From Blastopirellula retiformator (lineage in GTDB: Bacteria; Planctomycetota; Planctomycetia; Pirellulales; Pirellulaceae): a DNA stretch of 64,000 nt. The notes below the pieces were generated by a model. The model made no database searches. It saw only the letters and a program-made list of their open reading frames with translations, and had not been told where the DNA came from. The position numbers and the translations under genes are program-made. The stretch is taken from contig NZ_SJPF01000006.1 of assembly GCF_007859755.1 (NCBI RefSeq), positions 186,010 through 250,009 on the forward strand. Direction: 5' to 3'. This document shows, one piece after another, positions 45,205 to 53,430 of this stretch (positions are counted from its first letter, which is position 1; each line of letters opens with the position of its first letter).

Positions 45205-45360
45205 TAACTGCCTGTTGAAAAATGCCCTCGTGGCATTTTCCAACCTCGCCAGGCTCAGAGCATAGCTCTTCGCGGCTCCCAAAATAACGACTTACGTCGC
45301 TATTTTGGGATCGCATCCCTGCGATCCAGCAGCCCGTTGAGAAAATCAATGGACTGCTAA
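45205..45360. repeat. Five-hairpin dispersed element, copy B, inside the BMC operon
   Basis: Same element as at 39402-39557 and 63047-63200. It lies between the 223-residue protein gene and the third BMC-P gene, and its edge supplies the TAG stop of the former (45357-45359). In this copy the fourth hairpin has loop TCCC and the fifth has a CCC/TGG variant that keeps most pairing. Any operon transcript must cross five consecutive hairpins here. Confidence 0.88.
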
Positions 45361-46028
45361 GGCTTCAGGGCCGCCGGTGCGGCGACGGTCTGATGCCGAT
45401 GAATCGTTTCTAAAAACAGGGCGATCTGGTCGCGAGCAATCTTACCCGGATCCACCGCGATCACGTTGGCCGCCGTTTGCGGCAGCACGCGATCCAAAGC
45501 GTCGATTGAATCAACCGACGCCGCCCGCATCGTTGCATCGCGATTCGCCGCACAACAAGCCGCCTCGGGCGACTCGGTCAGCAGAATCACAATCTTGTCT
45601 TGTTTCACCGCCAAGGCGGCTTGCTTGACCGTTGACGTCAAATCGATAAAGACGCCCACAGGCCCTCGCTCGCGCCACGACATCACGCCGCTGGCGTTAA
45701 AAGCCAACACTTCGACCGGCTTCTTGGCCCGCTTGGCCGCTTCGCTGTCGCGAAGCAGTCGCACGCCCTTCTCTCGCAGCTGATCGCGAGCCGCCGGAGT
45801 CACGATCGCTTTGGGGGAAACGACCAGCGACTTGGCGCCGCCGATCTTTCCTTCCAGCGTCTCTACCGTGACCACTTTGTCGGCCAGCGCCACTTCGCTG
45901 CCGTCGCTCGAAATCTCGACGCTCGGAGCAAGCTGCACGCTGGTCGCTGCCGGACTCTTCTCGAGCGCACGTACCTGCTGGACGACCAGCCGCACAATGC
46001 GATCAACTTGTTCCGGGCTCAGTTGCAT
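45357..46028 (-). CDS. BMC-associated protein of unknown function with N-terminal encapsulation-like helix
   Basis: 223 residues. Residues 3-22 (LSPEQVDRIVRLVVQQVRAL) form an amphipathic helix very like those of the compartment enzymes. A linker and a small motif (VVTVETLEGKIGGAKSLVVS, then PKAIVTPAARDQLREKGVRL) follow; that motif is seen in several BMC accessory proteins. The C-terminal half (about 105-205) is an alpha/beta domain with VLAFNASGVMSWRERGPVGV, and AACCAANRDATMRAA. It has a Cys pair but no recognised catalytic site. Position among shell and enzyme genes makes a lumen role likely. The stop codon is provided by repeat copy B. Confidence 0.78.
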   Translation of the reverse strand: MQLSPEQVDRIVRLVVQQVRALEKSPAATSVQLAPSVEISSDGSEVALADKVVTVETLEGKIGGAKSLVVSPKAIVTPAARDQLREKGVRLLRDSEAAKRAKKPVEVLAFNASGVMSWRERGPVGVFIDLTSTVKQAALAVKQDKIVILLTESPEAACCAANRDATMRAASVDSIDALDRVLPQTAANVIAVDPGKIARDQIALFLETIHRHQTVAAPAALKP

Positions 46029-46049
46029 GTTGGTCTCTAAACGTCTCGT

Positions 46050-46310
46050 CTATTCGTCTGCGATTCCGATCACCGTCCAGCGAACCGGCGTCTTCGGGAA
46101 ACCCAACAGCTCGCGGGTCGCCTGACCGTCGCTGGTGATCATGACGGTTTCGCCTGGCCCGGCGCCGACCGCATCAACCGCCAACAGCGGATACCCATCG
46201 GGCGTTTCGCCATCGGCCATTTGCGGTTGCACGACAAGTAGCTTCCAGCCTTGCATCGAAGGATGCTTGACTGTGCTGGTCGCCGTGCCGACTACCTTCG
46301 CCAGATTCAT
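46050..46310 (-). CDS. BMC-P pentameric shell protein, second copy
   Basis: 86 residues from ATG 46310, five bases after the aldehyde dehydrogenase stop. MNLAKVVGTATSTVKHPSMQ, LLAVDAVGAGPGETVMITSD and the C-terminal WTVIGIADE are the standard EutN/CcmL strands, and the length is typical. Forms vertex pentamers of the shell. Confidence 0.94.
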   Translation of the reverse strand: MNLAKVVGTATSTVKHPSMQGWKLLVVQPQMADGETPDGYPLLAVDAVGAGPGETVMITSDGQATRELLGFPKTPVRWTVIGIADE

Positions 46311-46315
46311 CGTTG

Positions 46316-47755
46316 TTAGCTCTTGCCCGGGTGACCGAGGATGCACAAATCGTCAATCAGCGAGCAACGGCGTTCACGCGTAAACGTGAGCGGCGTCGTC
46401 ACCCCTTCGCCGGTCGGCGTGGCGATCGAGAACGAGACGTAACCCTCGCCTCCCAAGCCCAGCGACGCCATGCAGGGTCCATTTTTGACGAACAGCGTCG
46501 TATCCATCGCCCGGCCCATGCGGGTCATGTTGCGAACGTCGTTGGAGTGAATGATCGCCGTGTGCCGGAAGCCATGTTCATAGTATTTCGCCTTGTCGAT
46601 CGCTTCTTCCACATCGTGGCAGCGAACGAACGGGACGAACGGCATCATCTGCTCGACCGGCACGAACGGGTTGTGCTCGTCCGTTTCGCCGTAGACCAGC
46701 TCGACGCCGGGGTTGATGCTTTTGCCGGCCGCTTTAGCCAAGACGGCGGCGTCCTTACCGATAAAGTCTTTGGCGGCGACCATCTTCTTCTTGCCGTTCA
46801 CTTCGACTTCCGAGATCGCCACCTTGGTCAGGCGATCAATTTCAGCGGAGTTCAAACGGACGGCGCCGGCTCGATCCATCGCCTTCATCAGGTCGTCGAA
46901 GACCGAGTTGACGACGAAGACTTCTTTCTCGGCGATGCAGAGCAGATTGTTGTCGTAGGCGGCGCCTTGAATAATGCAGCGAGCGGCGCGATCGAGGTCG
47001 GCGGTTTCGTCCACGACGACCGGCGGATTGCCCGGCCCGGCGACGACCGCCTTTTTGCCGCTATTGAGCGCCGCCTTGGCGACCGCAGGACCGCCGGTGA
47101 CGCAGATCATCGCCACGTCGCGGTGATGGAAGATGATATCGGCCGATTCCAGGGTCGGCTCGGCGATCACGCAGATCAGGTTATCGATGCCGAGAGCGCG
47201 GAAGATCGCTTCGTTGTAGCGACGCACTCCTTCGACCGCGACCTTCTTGCCGCCGGGATGCGGGTTGACGACCAGCGTGTTGCCGCCGGCGATCATGTTG
47301 ATCGCGTTGCCGGTGATCGTCGGCAGCGAGTGGGTCACCGGCGTGATGGCGCCAATCACGCCAAACGGTGCATGCTCGATAATCGCCAGGCCATGATCGC
47401 CGCTGTAGACTTTGCTTTCGAGGAACTCGACGCCGGGAGTCATCTTGCCGAGCGTTTCGAGCTTCTCGATCTTGTGCGGCAAGCGACCGATCTGCGTTTC
47501 GTTCATCTCCATCGTGCCGAGTTCGACCTTCTGGTCCATCGCAATCTGGCGGATGATGTCGATGACTTGCTTGCGATCGGCGATCGTCCGTTCCGACAGA
47601 CGCTCGAACGCTTCGCGAGCGGCGCTGACCGCTTCGTTGGCACATTCAAAAATGCCGCGGCGTCCGGTGAAGCCGCTGGTAGCGGCCGGCGCCTGACCGA
47701 CTTCGGCCAGCACCTGCGCGACGACGTTGCGGATCAAGGATTCGTCGATTTGCAT
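46316..47755 (-). CDS. CoA-acylating aldehyde dehydrogenase of the microcompartment
   Basis: 479 residues. Residues 4-19 ([16 protein letters not shown]) are an N-terminal encapsulation helix, followed by a short linker. The rest is a PduP/EutE-type acylating dehydrogenase: [50 protein letters not shown] and the catalytic Cys in [15 protein letters not shown]. It oxidises lactaldehyde or propionaldehyde with NAD+ and CoA to the acyl-CoA inside the shell. PduL and the kinase downstream in the pathway are encoded upstream in the same operon. Confidence 0.95.
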   Translation of the reverse strand: MQIDESLIRNVVAQVLAEVGQAPAATSGFTGRRGIFECANEAVSAAREAFERLSERTIADRKQVIDIIRQIAMDQKVELGTMEMNETQIGRLPHKIEKLETLGKMTPGVEFLESKVYSGDHGLAIIEHAPFGVIGAITPVTHSLPTITGNAINMIAGGNTLVVNPHPGGKKVAVEGVRRYNEAIFRALGIDNLICVIAEPTLESADIIFHHRDVAMICVTGGPAVAKAALNSGKKAVVAGPGNPPVVVDETADLDRAARCIIQGAAYDNNLLCIAEKEVFVVNSVFDDLMKAMDRAGAVRLNSAEIDRLTKVAISEVEVNGKKKMVAAKDFIGKDAAVLAKAAGKSINPGVELVYGETDEHNPFVPVEQMMPFVPFVRCHDVEEAIDKAKYYEHGFRHTAIIHSNDVRNMTRMGRAMDTTLFVKNGPCMASLGLGGEGYVSFSIATPTGEGVTTPLTFTRERRCSLIDDLCILGHPGKS

Positions 47756-47820
47756 GGCGAAAACTTTCGTTATCGTGGTGCGCGGCCAAGCCGCGCGGGG
47801 TGTCGCTGTGTGGGGGAAAA

Positions 47821-48276
47821 CTACTCGTCCGAGTCGGCCTCGGGTTCGGCCTCCGGCTCCGATTCAGGCTCCGGCTGTGGCGGAGGTTCCGGCTTGGGCG
47901 CCGGTTTGGCCGCCGCTTTCGGCTTCGGCTTTTTCGCTTCGACCGGCGGCGTTTCTTCCGCCGGCATCTCTTCTCGCGAATAGACGCAGGCCGCATCGAT
48001 GTGAGCCTGGTCGACAATGCCAACCACCACGCAATCGATCGGCAGGCTCTTCGTCTCCGGCGTCAGCCGGGCGCTGGAGCCTTGCGTGATCAGCACGAAG
48101 TCGCCGACCCCCGATCCGAGCATGTCGACCGCAATGAAGGTTCGTCCGGTCGTAACCAGCTTTTTGCGTTCGCTTGGCTCTAAGCGGTACGGTTCGACGA
48201 CCAGCAACTTATTGCCGACCATCGAGTCCACTTTTTGCGTGGCGATGACCGAGCCGGTCACTTTCGCGATGAACAT
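47821..48276 (-). CDS. BMC-P pentameric shell protein with long charged C-terminal tail
   Basis: 151 residues, where the family norm is about 85-100. The EutN/CcmL core fills residues 1-95 ([54 protein letters not shown]). A Pro/Lys/Glu tail (about 102-151) is first basic ([15 protein letters not shown]) and then acidic ([15 protein letters not shown]). The tail is certainly disordered and would protrude from each vertex, inside or outside the shell. Starts 3 bp after ackA. The reading frame is solid, with a good match at both ends. Confidence 0.93.
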   Translation of the reverse strand: MFIAKVTGSVIATQKVDSMVGNKLLVVEPYRLEPSERKKLVTTGRTFIAVDMLGSGVGDFVLITQGSSARLTPETKSLPIDCVVVGIVDQAHIDAACVYSREEMPAEETPPVEAKKPKPKAAAKPAPKPEPPPQPEPESEPEAEPEADSDE

Positions 48277-48279
48277 CGA

Positions 48280-49467
48280 TCAGCTCTCCAACAGTTGCTT
48301 GGTTTGCCGGGCCACGATCAACTCTTCGTTGGTCGGGATAACCCAGATCTGCGTTTTGCTGTCATCGGCGTGAATGGCCGACTCGCCTTTGGCCGCGTCG
48401 TTTTTCGCCGCGTCCAGTTCGATTCCAAGTTCGCTCAGGTTCGCACAAACGTCAGCCCGCACTTGCTTGCCGTTCTCCCCGATTCCGCCGGTGAACACGA
48501 TCGCGTCGACTCCGCCCAGCTCGACCAGCATGCCGCCCAAATAGCGGCGGATCTCGCTGATATAGACGTCGATCGCCAACTTGGCGTCGGCGCTGCCTTC
48601 GGCGGCCGCGTTCTCTAGGTCCCGCATGTCGCCGCTGATCCCGCCGCTGATCCCAAGCAGACCGCCATGGCCGCCAAGATAAGCGAGCAGTTCTTCCAGC
48701 GACTTGCCGGTCTTGTCCATCAGCATCGGTAGGAAGTAGGCGTCAAAGTCGCCGACCCGATTGTTTTGCGGCAGCCCCGTTTGCGGGCTCATGCCCATCG
48801 TCGTTGCGGCGCTTTGCTTGTTGCGGATCGCACACAAGCTGCTGCTGCCGCCGAGATGGCATGAGATCACGCGGAGGTCGTCGCGTCCCAATAGCTCGGC
48901 CGAGCGAACGCCGATGTAACGGTGGCTCGCTCCATGAAAACCCCAGCGTTTGATTTGGTACTGGTCCGACCACTCTTTCGGAATCGCGTAATAGCGAAGC
49001 CGATCGGGAATGGTTTGATGAAAACCGGTTTCAAACGCCGCTACCAATGGAATCTCGGGAAGCTTCTCTCCCAACAAACGCATTGCGTTGATGTAAGGAG
49101 GATTGTGCGCAGGGGCGACGGGGCTCATCTCCGCCATCGCTTCCAGCACGTCCCGCGTCACTCGTTGTACGCCCGACACGCGTCCGCCGTGGACCGCCTT
49201 GAATCCGATCGCGGCGACTTCGTCCGCCGATTTCAGACAACCATGCTCGGCATCGGTCAGCTGCGACAGGCATTGCTGCACCGCCACTGCGTGGTCCGGG
49301 ACATGCGCGGTTCGATCTTCCTTCCAGTCGCCGATCTCGACCGAGCACGAGCTTTCGCTGCCGCCGATGCGGTCGATACCGCCGCGGGCCAGCTGGGTCT
49401 CGCTCTCCATGTCGTATAGGCGGTACTTGAAGCTGGTCGAACCGAGGTTGGCTACCAAAATCTTCAT
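48280..49467 (-). CDS. ackA: Acetate (acyl) kinase
   Basis: 395 residues, full length. ASKHA-fold signatures: [17 protein letters not shown] with Asn-Gly-Ser region, [53 protein letters not shown] and [14 protein letters not shown]. The enzyme transfers phosphate from acetyl-, propionyl- or lactyl-phosphate to ADP. In the compartment pathway it follows PduL and yields ATP. It has no encapsulation-type helix, so it may act outside the shell. Confidence 0.96.
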   Translation of the reverse strand: MKILVANLGSTSFKYRLYDMESETQLARGGIDRIGGSESSCSVEIGDWKEDRTAHVPDHAVAVQQCLSQLTDAEHGCLKSADEVAAIGFKAVHGGRVSGVQRVTRDVLEAMAEMSPVAPAHNPPYINAMRLLGEKLPEIPLVAAFETGFHQTIPDRLRYYAIPKEWSDQYQIKRWGFHGASHRYIGVRSAELLGRDDLRVISCHLGGSSSLCAIRNKQSAATTMGMSPQTGLPQNNRVGDFDAYFLPMLMDKTGKSLEELLAYLGGHGGLLGISGGISGDMRDLENAAAEGSADAKLAIDVYISEIRRYLGGMLVELGGVDAIVFTGGIGENGKQVRADVCANLSELGIELDAAKNDAAKGESAIHADDSKTQIWVIPTNEELIVARQTKQLLES

Positions 49468-49529
49468 GGCGTAAAGGCTCCTTCCTGTGCGTACCGGGTA
49501 AAAAAACGAGCGTCGTACCTTGTTGCGAC

Positions 49530-49799
49530 TTAGCTGAAGTAAGCGTCGACCAGACCGTCAGCCGGACGCGGAATCACGTGGCTGCCGACCAACTCGCCAA
49601 CTTGCTGAGCCGCCGAGGCGCCCGCTTCGACCGCCGCGCGAACGCTACCGACGTCGCCGGTGACGACCGCGGTGATATAGGCGCCGCCGATGTTGACGCG
49701 CTTCGTAATCGTGACATTGGCGGCCTTCGCCATCGCGTCGGTCGCTTCGACCAGGCCGACCAATCCCTTGGTTTCAATCAGACCAATTGCAGTTTGCAT
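49530..49799 (-). CDS. BMC-H hexameric shell protein, second copy
   Basis: 89 residues from ATG 49799 (AGGA upstream). Single BMC domain: [54 protein letters not shown] and VIPRPADGL. These hexamers tile the shell facets, and the pore loop is in NIGGAY. It lies 47 bp after the first BMC-H gene. Confidence 0.97.
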   Translation of the reverse strand: MQTAIGLIETKGLVGLVEATDAMAKAANVTITKRVNIGGAYITAVVTGDVGSVRAAVEAGASAAQQVGELVGSHVIPRPADGLVDAYFS

Positions 49800-49845
49800 C
49801 GTTTTCAATTCCTGTGGGGAATGTTCGTGAGTGGGTGGGGAGAGA

Positions 49846-50151
49846 CTAGCCAGCCGAACCGCCGTAGGTCACCGAGGGGGGCAACACGACCGTCAGATCG
49901 TCATGCGGACGCGGAATCACCTGCACGGCGACCACTTCGCCCACGCGACCAGCCGCCGCAACGCCAGCGTCAGTGGCGGCTTTGACCGCAGCGACGTCGC
50001 CCGTCACAAAGACCGAAACCAAACCGCTGCCAATTTTGTCCCAGCCGACGAACTTCACGTTCGCAGCTTTCATCATCGCGTCGGTCGCCTCAACGAGGGT
50101 GATAAAACCCTTCGTTTCGATCATGCCCAACGCTTCCATTGCCTTCGCCAT
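49846..50151 (-). CDS. BMC-H hexameric shell protein, first copy
   Basis: 101 residues from ATG 50151, with GGGAGAG upstream. BMC domain: [40 protein letters not shown] and VIPRPHDDL, plus a 14-residue C-terminal extension ([14 protein letters not shown]). The pore loop reads KIGSGL, different from the second copy. It is therefore probably a mixed facet with another permeability. Confidence 0.97.
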   Translation of the reverse strand: MAKAMEALGMIETKGFITLVEATDAMMKAANVKFVGWDKIGSGLVSVFVTGDVAAVKAATDAGVAAAGRVGEVVAVQVIPRPHDDLTVVLPPSVTYGGSAG

Positions 50152-50241
50152 GGGGTGTCTCTCCCGATACAAAAAACAGGAAACGAAATTTCAACTCGCC
50201 GCGTCTGCTGTCGCTTGGCGGCGTCACATTCAACTTGTTCT

Positions 50242-50263
50242 AAAAAAAGGTCCGCGACCGACC
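50242..50263 (-). terminator. Possible weak terminator/attenuator between pduL and the shell genes
   Basis: On the minus strand, GGTC-GGTCGCG-GACC is followed by seven T residues. The stem is only 4 bp, so termination would be partial at most. It stands in a 185-bp gap, the longest in the first half of the operon. Confidence 0.35.
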
Positions 50264-50336
50264 AAGCTTCGTCATGGTGCAGTCTCAATTTGGCCGGTGC
50301 GGACGTAATTCGCTTTGCCGGATCAAAGCCTTGCGC

Positions 50337-51044
50337 TTAGTGCTTTTTGCACCCGCACGGCTCTTGCTTCACCAGCTTGATTTCAGTCGCTGCGTCCAAG
50401 TTGCAGGCGTTCCCCTCATCGGTATCGAGGTGAACTTCCAGCTTGCTGACGTCATCGGCCCGCACTAGCAGGTCTTCAAACGTCGTCGTGCAGCCGTTGG
50501 AGACGATCCGCAGGTTGACGCGATCGCCATTGGCGACGCCATAAGCCTGCGCATCGCGGTTGTTCATGTGGACGTGGCGTTCGGCCCGGATGACTCCTTC
50601 CCGCAGTTCGACCACGCCTTTCGGACCAACCAACACGCAACCAGGCGTACCGGCGATCTTGCCGCTGGCGCGGACCGGCACGTCGATCCCCAGCGAGATC
50701 GCGTCGGTAAAGGCCAATTCGACTTGGCTATAGTCGCGGGTCGGCCCCAAGATGCGAACCTTCTCCAACATGCGGCGACGCGGACCGACGACCATCACGG
50801 TCTCTTCGGCGGCGTAAAAGCCGTCCTGGTACAGGTCCTTCATCGGGGTCAGCGTGTGGCCGGGGCCAAACAGCGTTTCAACGTCGGCGTCGGTCAGATG
50901 AACGTGCCGCGCCGAGATGCTGACGACCAACTTGGACGGCTCACCCGCAGCCGGAGCGGCGGCGGCCGGCACTGCGTTGCCAGCGACAATCTGGCGAACG
51001 ATTCGTTCGATCGTCGTGCGATCGAGAGTCGGAGCTTGCGTCAT
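50337..51044 (-). CDS. pduL: PduL-type phosphate acyltransferase
   Basis: 235 residues. An N-terminal helix ([15 protein letters not shown]) matches the encapsulation-peptide pattern. The enzyme core has the two zinc sites typical of Pdu[20 protein letters not shown] and [37 protein letters not shown] lies between them. It converts acyl-CoA and phosphate to acyl phosphate and free CoA, regenerating CoA within the lumen. The C-terminus (PCGCKKH) adds a cysteine pair whose role is unknown. First enzyme gene after the regulator. Confidence 0.96.
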   Translation of the reverse strand: MTQAPTLDRTTIERIVRQIVAGNAVPAAAAPAAGEPSKLVVSISARHVHLTDADVETLFGPGHTLTPMKDLYQDGFYAAEETVMVVGPRRRMLEKVRILGPTRDYSQVELAFTDAISLGIDVPVRASGKIAGTPGCVLVGPKGVVELREGVIRAERHVHMNNRDAQAYGVANGDRVNLRIVSNGCTTTFEDLLVRADDVSKLEVHLDTDEGNACNLDAATEIKLVKQEPCGCKKH

Positions 51045-51082
51045 GGGAGGGCGCTTTAAAATCGACGGGGGTTACGGTGGGT

Positions 51083-51868
51083 TTAGCGTACGGCCTCGGG
51101 CGGCGTCGAGCTGTCGGCGACGATCGTATCGATCCCCGCCGTCTGCAAAACTTCGAGCCAATCCGGCGTGATTTGGTCATCGACCACCAGGCGGTCGATC
51201 TCATCCAGCGGACATTGGTGAGCCAGGCTCTGCCGTCCAAACTTCGTACTATCGGCGACGATGATCACTTCGCCGGCGGCGCGGACCATCGCTTGTTCGG
51301 TTTCGACCAACAACAGGTTGCTGTTGTAAAGTCCTTGCTCGGTGATGCCGGCCGTGCTGAGGACCGCCCGCCGAGCGTTTAGTTTGGCGATCATCTCGGT
51401 GGCGTACGGTCCGACCGAAACGCCGGTTCGGTTGTGGACGTAGCCGCCGACAAAAATCAAATCGGTCGTGCTGCTGGCCATAAACAGGTTGGCGACCGGC
51501 AGCGAGTTGGTGACCACTTGCAGCGTTCGTCCGACCAGCAGCTGAGCCAGCTCGTAGGTCGTGCTTCCGCCGTCTAAAAGGACCGTGTCGCCATCTTCGA
51601 TCAACGTGCTCGCCGCGCGGGCGATCTGCCGCTTTTTCTCCCACTGCATTTCTTGCCGGAGCTCAAAATGCGGGAGATTGGGGGCCGGGCCGGTGTAAAA
51701 GACGCCGCCATGCGTCCGCTTGGCCGAACCGAGGTCCTCTAACGAATCTAGGTCACGCCGGACCGTCGATTCCGAGACTTCCAGCTCGCTGGCCAAATCT
51801 GGTAGCGAGGCGAAGCCGCGCGACCGGACCAGCTCTAACAGTCGTGCTCTCCGCACTTCCGCTTGCAT
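51083..51868 (-). CDS. DeoR-family transcriptional regulator of the BMC operon
   Basis: 261 residues. N-terminal winged helix: RRARLLELVRSRGFASLPDL with DLASELEVSESTVRRDLD and LEDLGSAKRTHGGVF, the DeoR signature. The C-terminal DeoRC sensor domain follows: DGDTVLLDGGSTTYELAQLL, VVTNSLPVANLF and LVVDDQITPDW. Regulators of this family usually repress sugar pathways and respond to phosphorylated sugars. It is the first gene of the operon, and a palindrome 120 bp upstream could be its operator. Confidence 0.93.
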   Translation of the reverse strand: MQAEVRRARLLELVRSRGFASLPDLASELEVSESTVRRDLDSLEDLGSAKRTHGGVFYTGPAPNLPHFELRQEMQWEKKRQIARAASTLIEDGDTVLLDGGSTTYELAQLLVGRTLQVVTNSLPVANLFMASSTTDLIFVGGYVHNRTGVSVGPYATEMIAKLNARRAVLSTAGITEQGLYNSNLLLVETEQAMVRAAGEVIIVADSTKFGRQSLAHQCPLDEIDRLVVDDQITPDWLEVLQTAGIDTIVADSSTPPEAVR

Positions 51869-51987
51869 CGTCTGGAGGTCCTCAAGGGTAGCAGTTTATC
51901 GTCTTTCTTTACTCGACCTAGATTATGCATTCTCTTCTGACGAAAAACAATCAGTACGTGAAAGAATTCTCTCAAACACAGAAACTT

Positions 51988-52004
51988 AGCGTTCACGAAA
52001 CGCT
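51988..52004 (-). promoter_or_regulatory. Palindrome upstream of the BMC operon, candidate DeoR operator
   Basis: AGCGTT-CACGA-AACGCT is a perfect 6-bp inverted repeat with 5-nt spacer, 120 bp upstream of the regulator start codon. A second, weaker palindrome AAGTG...CACTT lies at about 52022-52038. The region 51869-52147 is otherwise free of genes and is AT-rich. Assignment as operator is inferred from position only. Confidence 0.45.
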
Positions 52005-52147
52005 CATATTGGCGCAATCCCAAGTGCTAGCAACACTTACAGAATTAAAAATGGGAACTTCAGTCAAAGAATAACGCCGACATGACCGCTGGGAACGCCA
52101 GAATGGCCAAGATCCGCCAAATCCGCCTGGCGGTTTTCTTTCACGGG

Positions 52148-52561
52148 TTATGCCGAATTAGCCGGCGGCGACGGCCGATAGAGCCTGTTGTTGGTTCGCC
52201 GCCAGCAACTCTTCCACGAGCGCAAAAAGGTTCTCGCGCCAAAGTAAACGCCGAAGCAGATCGCCGCGCCAACGCGTTGCGACAATGCCCGCGCCGCCAG
52301 GTAATTCATTCCGCCATTCAGCGCGCCAGCGATAGCTGGGAAGATGACGTCGACGAAGTAGCCAGCTAGATAGATGGCGAGTACGACGAATCGAAGTATC
52401 GCGGCCAACAAGATCGCCAATAGCGTCCAAGACGCGAATGCCGCACCACTTGGTCGATAGGCGGGTCGCATGATAAACCTGACAACGATCTTGCGGCGAT
52501 GAGGATTTTCGACAGACTCGCCGACAGTCTCCCCGGATTCCCCGAGATTTGCACTTCCCAT
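52148..52561 (-). CDS. Small membrane protein of unknown function
   Basis: 137 residues from ATG 52561. Hydrophobic segments are seen at about 48-70 (WTLLAILLAAILRFVVLAI), 70-90 and 105-120, flanked by Arg-rich ends (SWKSCWRRTNNRLYRP). No family recognised. Its start codon shares CATG with the start of the divergent GNAT gene, leaving no intergenic space. That is unusual, so either this gene or the longer GNAT start may be wrong. A CCGCCA/TGGCGG hairpin with TTTT lies just beyond its end but faces the other strand. Confidence 0.5.
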   Translation of the reverse strand: MGSANLGESGETVGESVENPHRRKIVVRFIMRPAYRPSGAAFASWTLLAILLAAILRFVVLAIYLAGYFVDVIFPAIAGALNGGMNYLAARALSQRVGAAICFGVYFGARTFLRSWKSCWRRTNNRLYRPSPPANSA

Positions 52562-53054
52562 GTCTTTGCCAGTCGACTTGACGAAGCGATTGTCAGCACG
52601 GCCTAAGCCAACACGCGATGGCAAACATTCTGTCATTACCTTTGCAGACCGCCCCAGCATCGAAGATTGGCTCCGCCTCCATAGCGAGAGCTTCCTTGGT
52701 GGACGTGCCCCATGGCCTGAGACGAGGTTCCGCCGCGAACTACTCGATCGCCTCTGGTTCTCGCCCGAGCACATGTGGTGGGCGATCTCCAACGACGGCG
52801 ACCGACCGATCGGGACGATCACGCTGGAAGTTGACGGCGACGCGGGGCAGATCCACTGGCTGATGGTTGATCCGGCGGCGCGTCGATCGGGCGTCGCCTC
52901 GGCGCTGCTGCAGGCGCTCGAAAATGCGGCTTGGGACGCTGGCGTACGACAGCTTTCGGCCGAAACGCTCTCGACCTGGGCCCCGGCGGTCGCTTTTTAT
53001 CGTCGGCATGGCTATCAAGCCCCGCCGATTGCCGATCGGGCGAAGTCGCGTTAG
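52560..53054 (+). CDS. GNAT-family N-acetyltransferase
   Basis: Up to 164 residues; a later start within the first 30 residues is possible. The acetyl-CoA fold is clear: DRPIGTITLEVDGDAGQIHW, LMVDPAARRSGVASALLQAL (the pyrophosphate-binding R-x-x-G-x-A pattern), and ETLSTWAPAVAFYRRHGYQ at the end. Acceptor unknown. The next gene starts 44 bp later on the same strand. Confidence 0.9.
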   Translation: MSLPVDLTKRLSARPKPTRDGKHSVITFADRPSIEDWLRLHSESFLGGRAPWPETRFRRELLDRLWFSPEHMWWAISNDGDRPIGTITLEVDGDAGQIHWLMVDPAARRSGVASALLQALENAAWDAGVRQLSAETLSTWAPAVAFYRRHGYQAPPIADRAKSR

Positions 53055-53098
53055 AGTACGTTTTTCCTGACACTTGTTTGATTCCAGCTGAGAGCCCT

Positions 53099-53425
53099 AT
53101 GTCCGAACGTAAGCACATCGCTCACAACGTTTTCTTTACCCTCAAAGACCAGTCGGTCGAAGCGAAGGAAAAGCTGGTCGCCGAGTGCCACAAATACCTG
53201 ACCGGGCACCCAGGCTGCTTGTACTACTCGGCCGGTTTGCTAACGCCGGAACTCGATCGCCCGGTCAACGACCGCGACTTTGACGTCGCGCTGCACGTGA
53301 TTTTCGATTCGCTCGAATCGCAAAACGCCTACCAGACGGCGGAACGCCATCTGGAGTTCATCGCCAACAACAAGGAGACCTGGGAAAAGGTTCGCGTCTT
53401 CGACTCGACTGTCGGCAACGGTTAG
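53099..53425 (+). CDS. Dabb (stress-responsive alpha/beta barrel) domain protein
   Basis: 108 residues. Single dimeric alpha/beta-barrel domain: HIAHNVFFTLKDQSVEAKEK, then DFDVALHVIFDSLESQNAYQ and ERHLEFIANNKETWEKVRVF, with the conserved His pattern (VALHVIF; HLEFI). Function of the family is mostly unknown. The next gene begins 5 bp after the stop, so they share a transcript. Confidence 0.92.
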   Translation: MSERKHIAHNVFFTLKDQSVEAKEKLVAECHKYLTGHPGCLYYSAGLLTPELDRPVNDRDFDVALHVIFDSLESQNAYQTAERHLEFIANNKETWEKVRVFDSTVGNG

Positions 53426-53430
53426 TCGCC

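Noticed and set aside
46313-47983. 556-codon plus-strand frame opposite the aldehyde dehydrogenase
   Set aside because: It is an antisense shadow: it mirrors the codon pattern of the real gene and runs into the complement of the BMC-P tail as a Gly/Ser run.
42887-51868. BMC locus as a new type of compartment
   Set aside because: Gene content (class II aldolase, acylating aldehyde dehydrogenase, PduL, acetate kinase, two BMC-H, three BMC-P, DeoR) matches the already described planctomycete/verrucomicrobial fucose-rhamnose compartment. Only details, namely the tail, the inserted repeat and the unassigned protein, are noteworthy.
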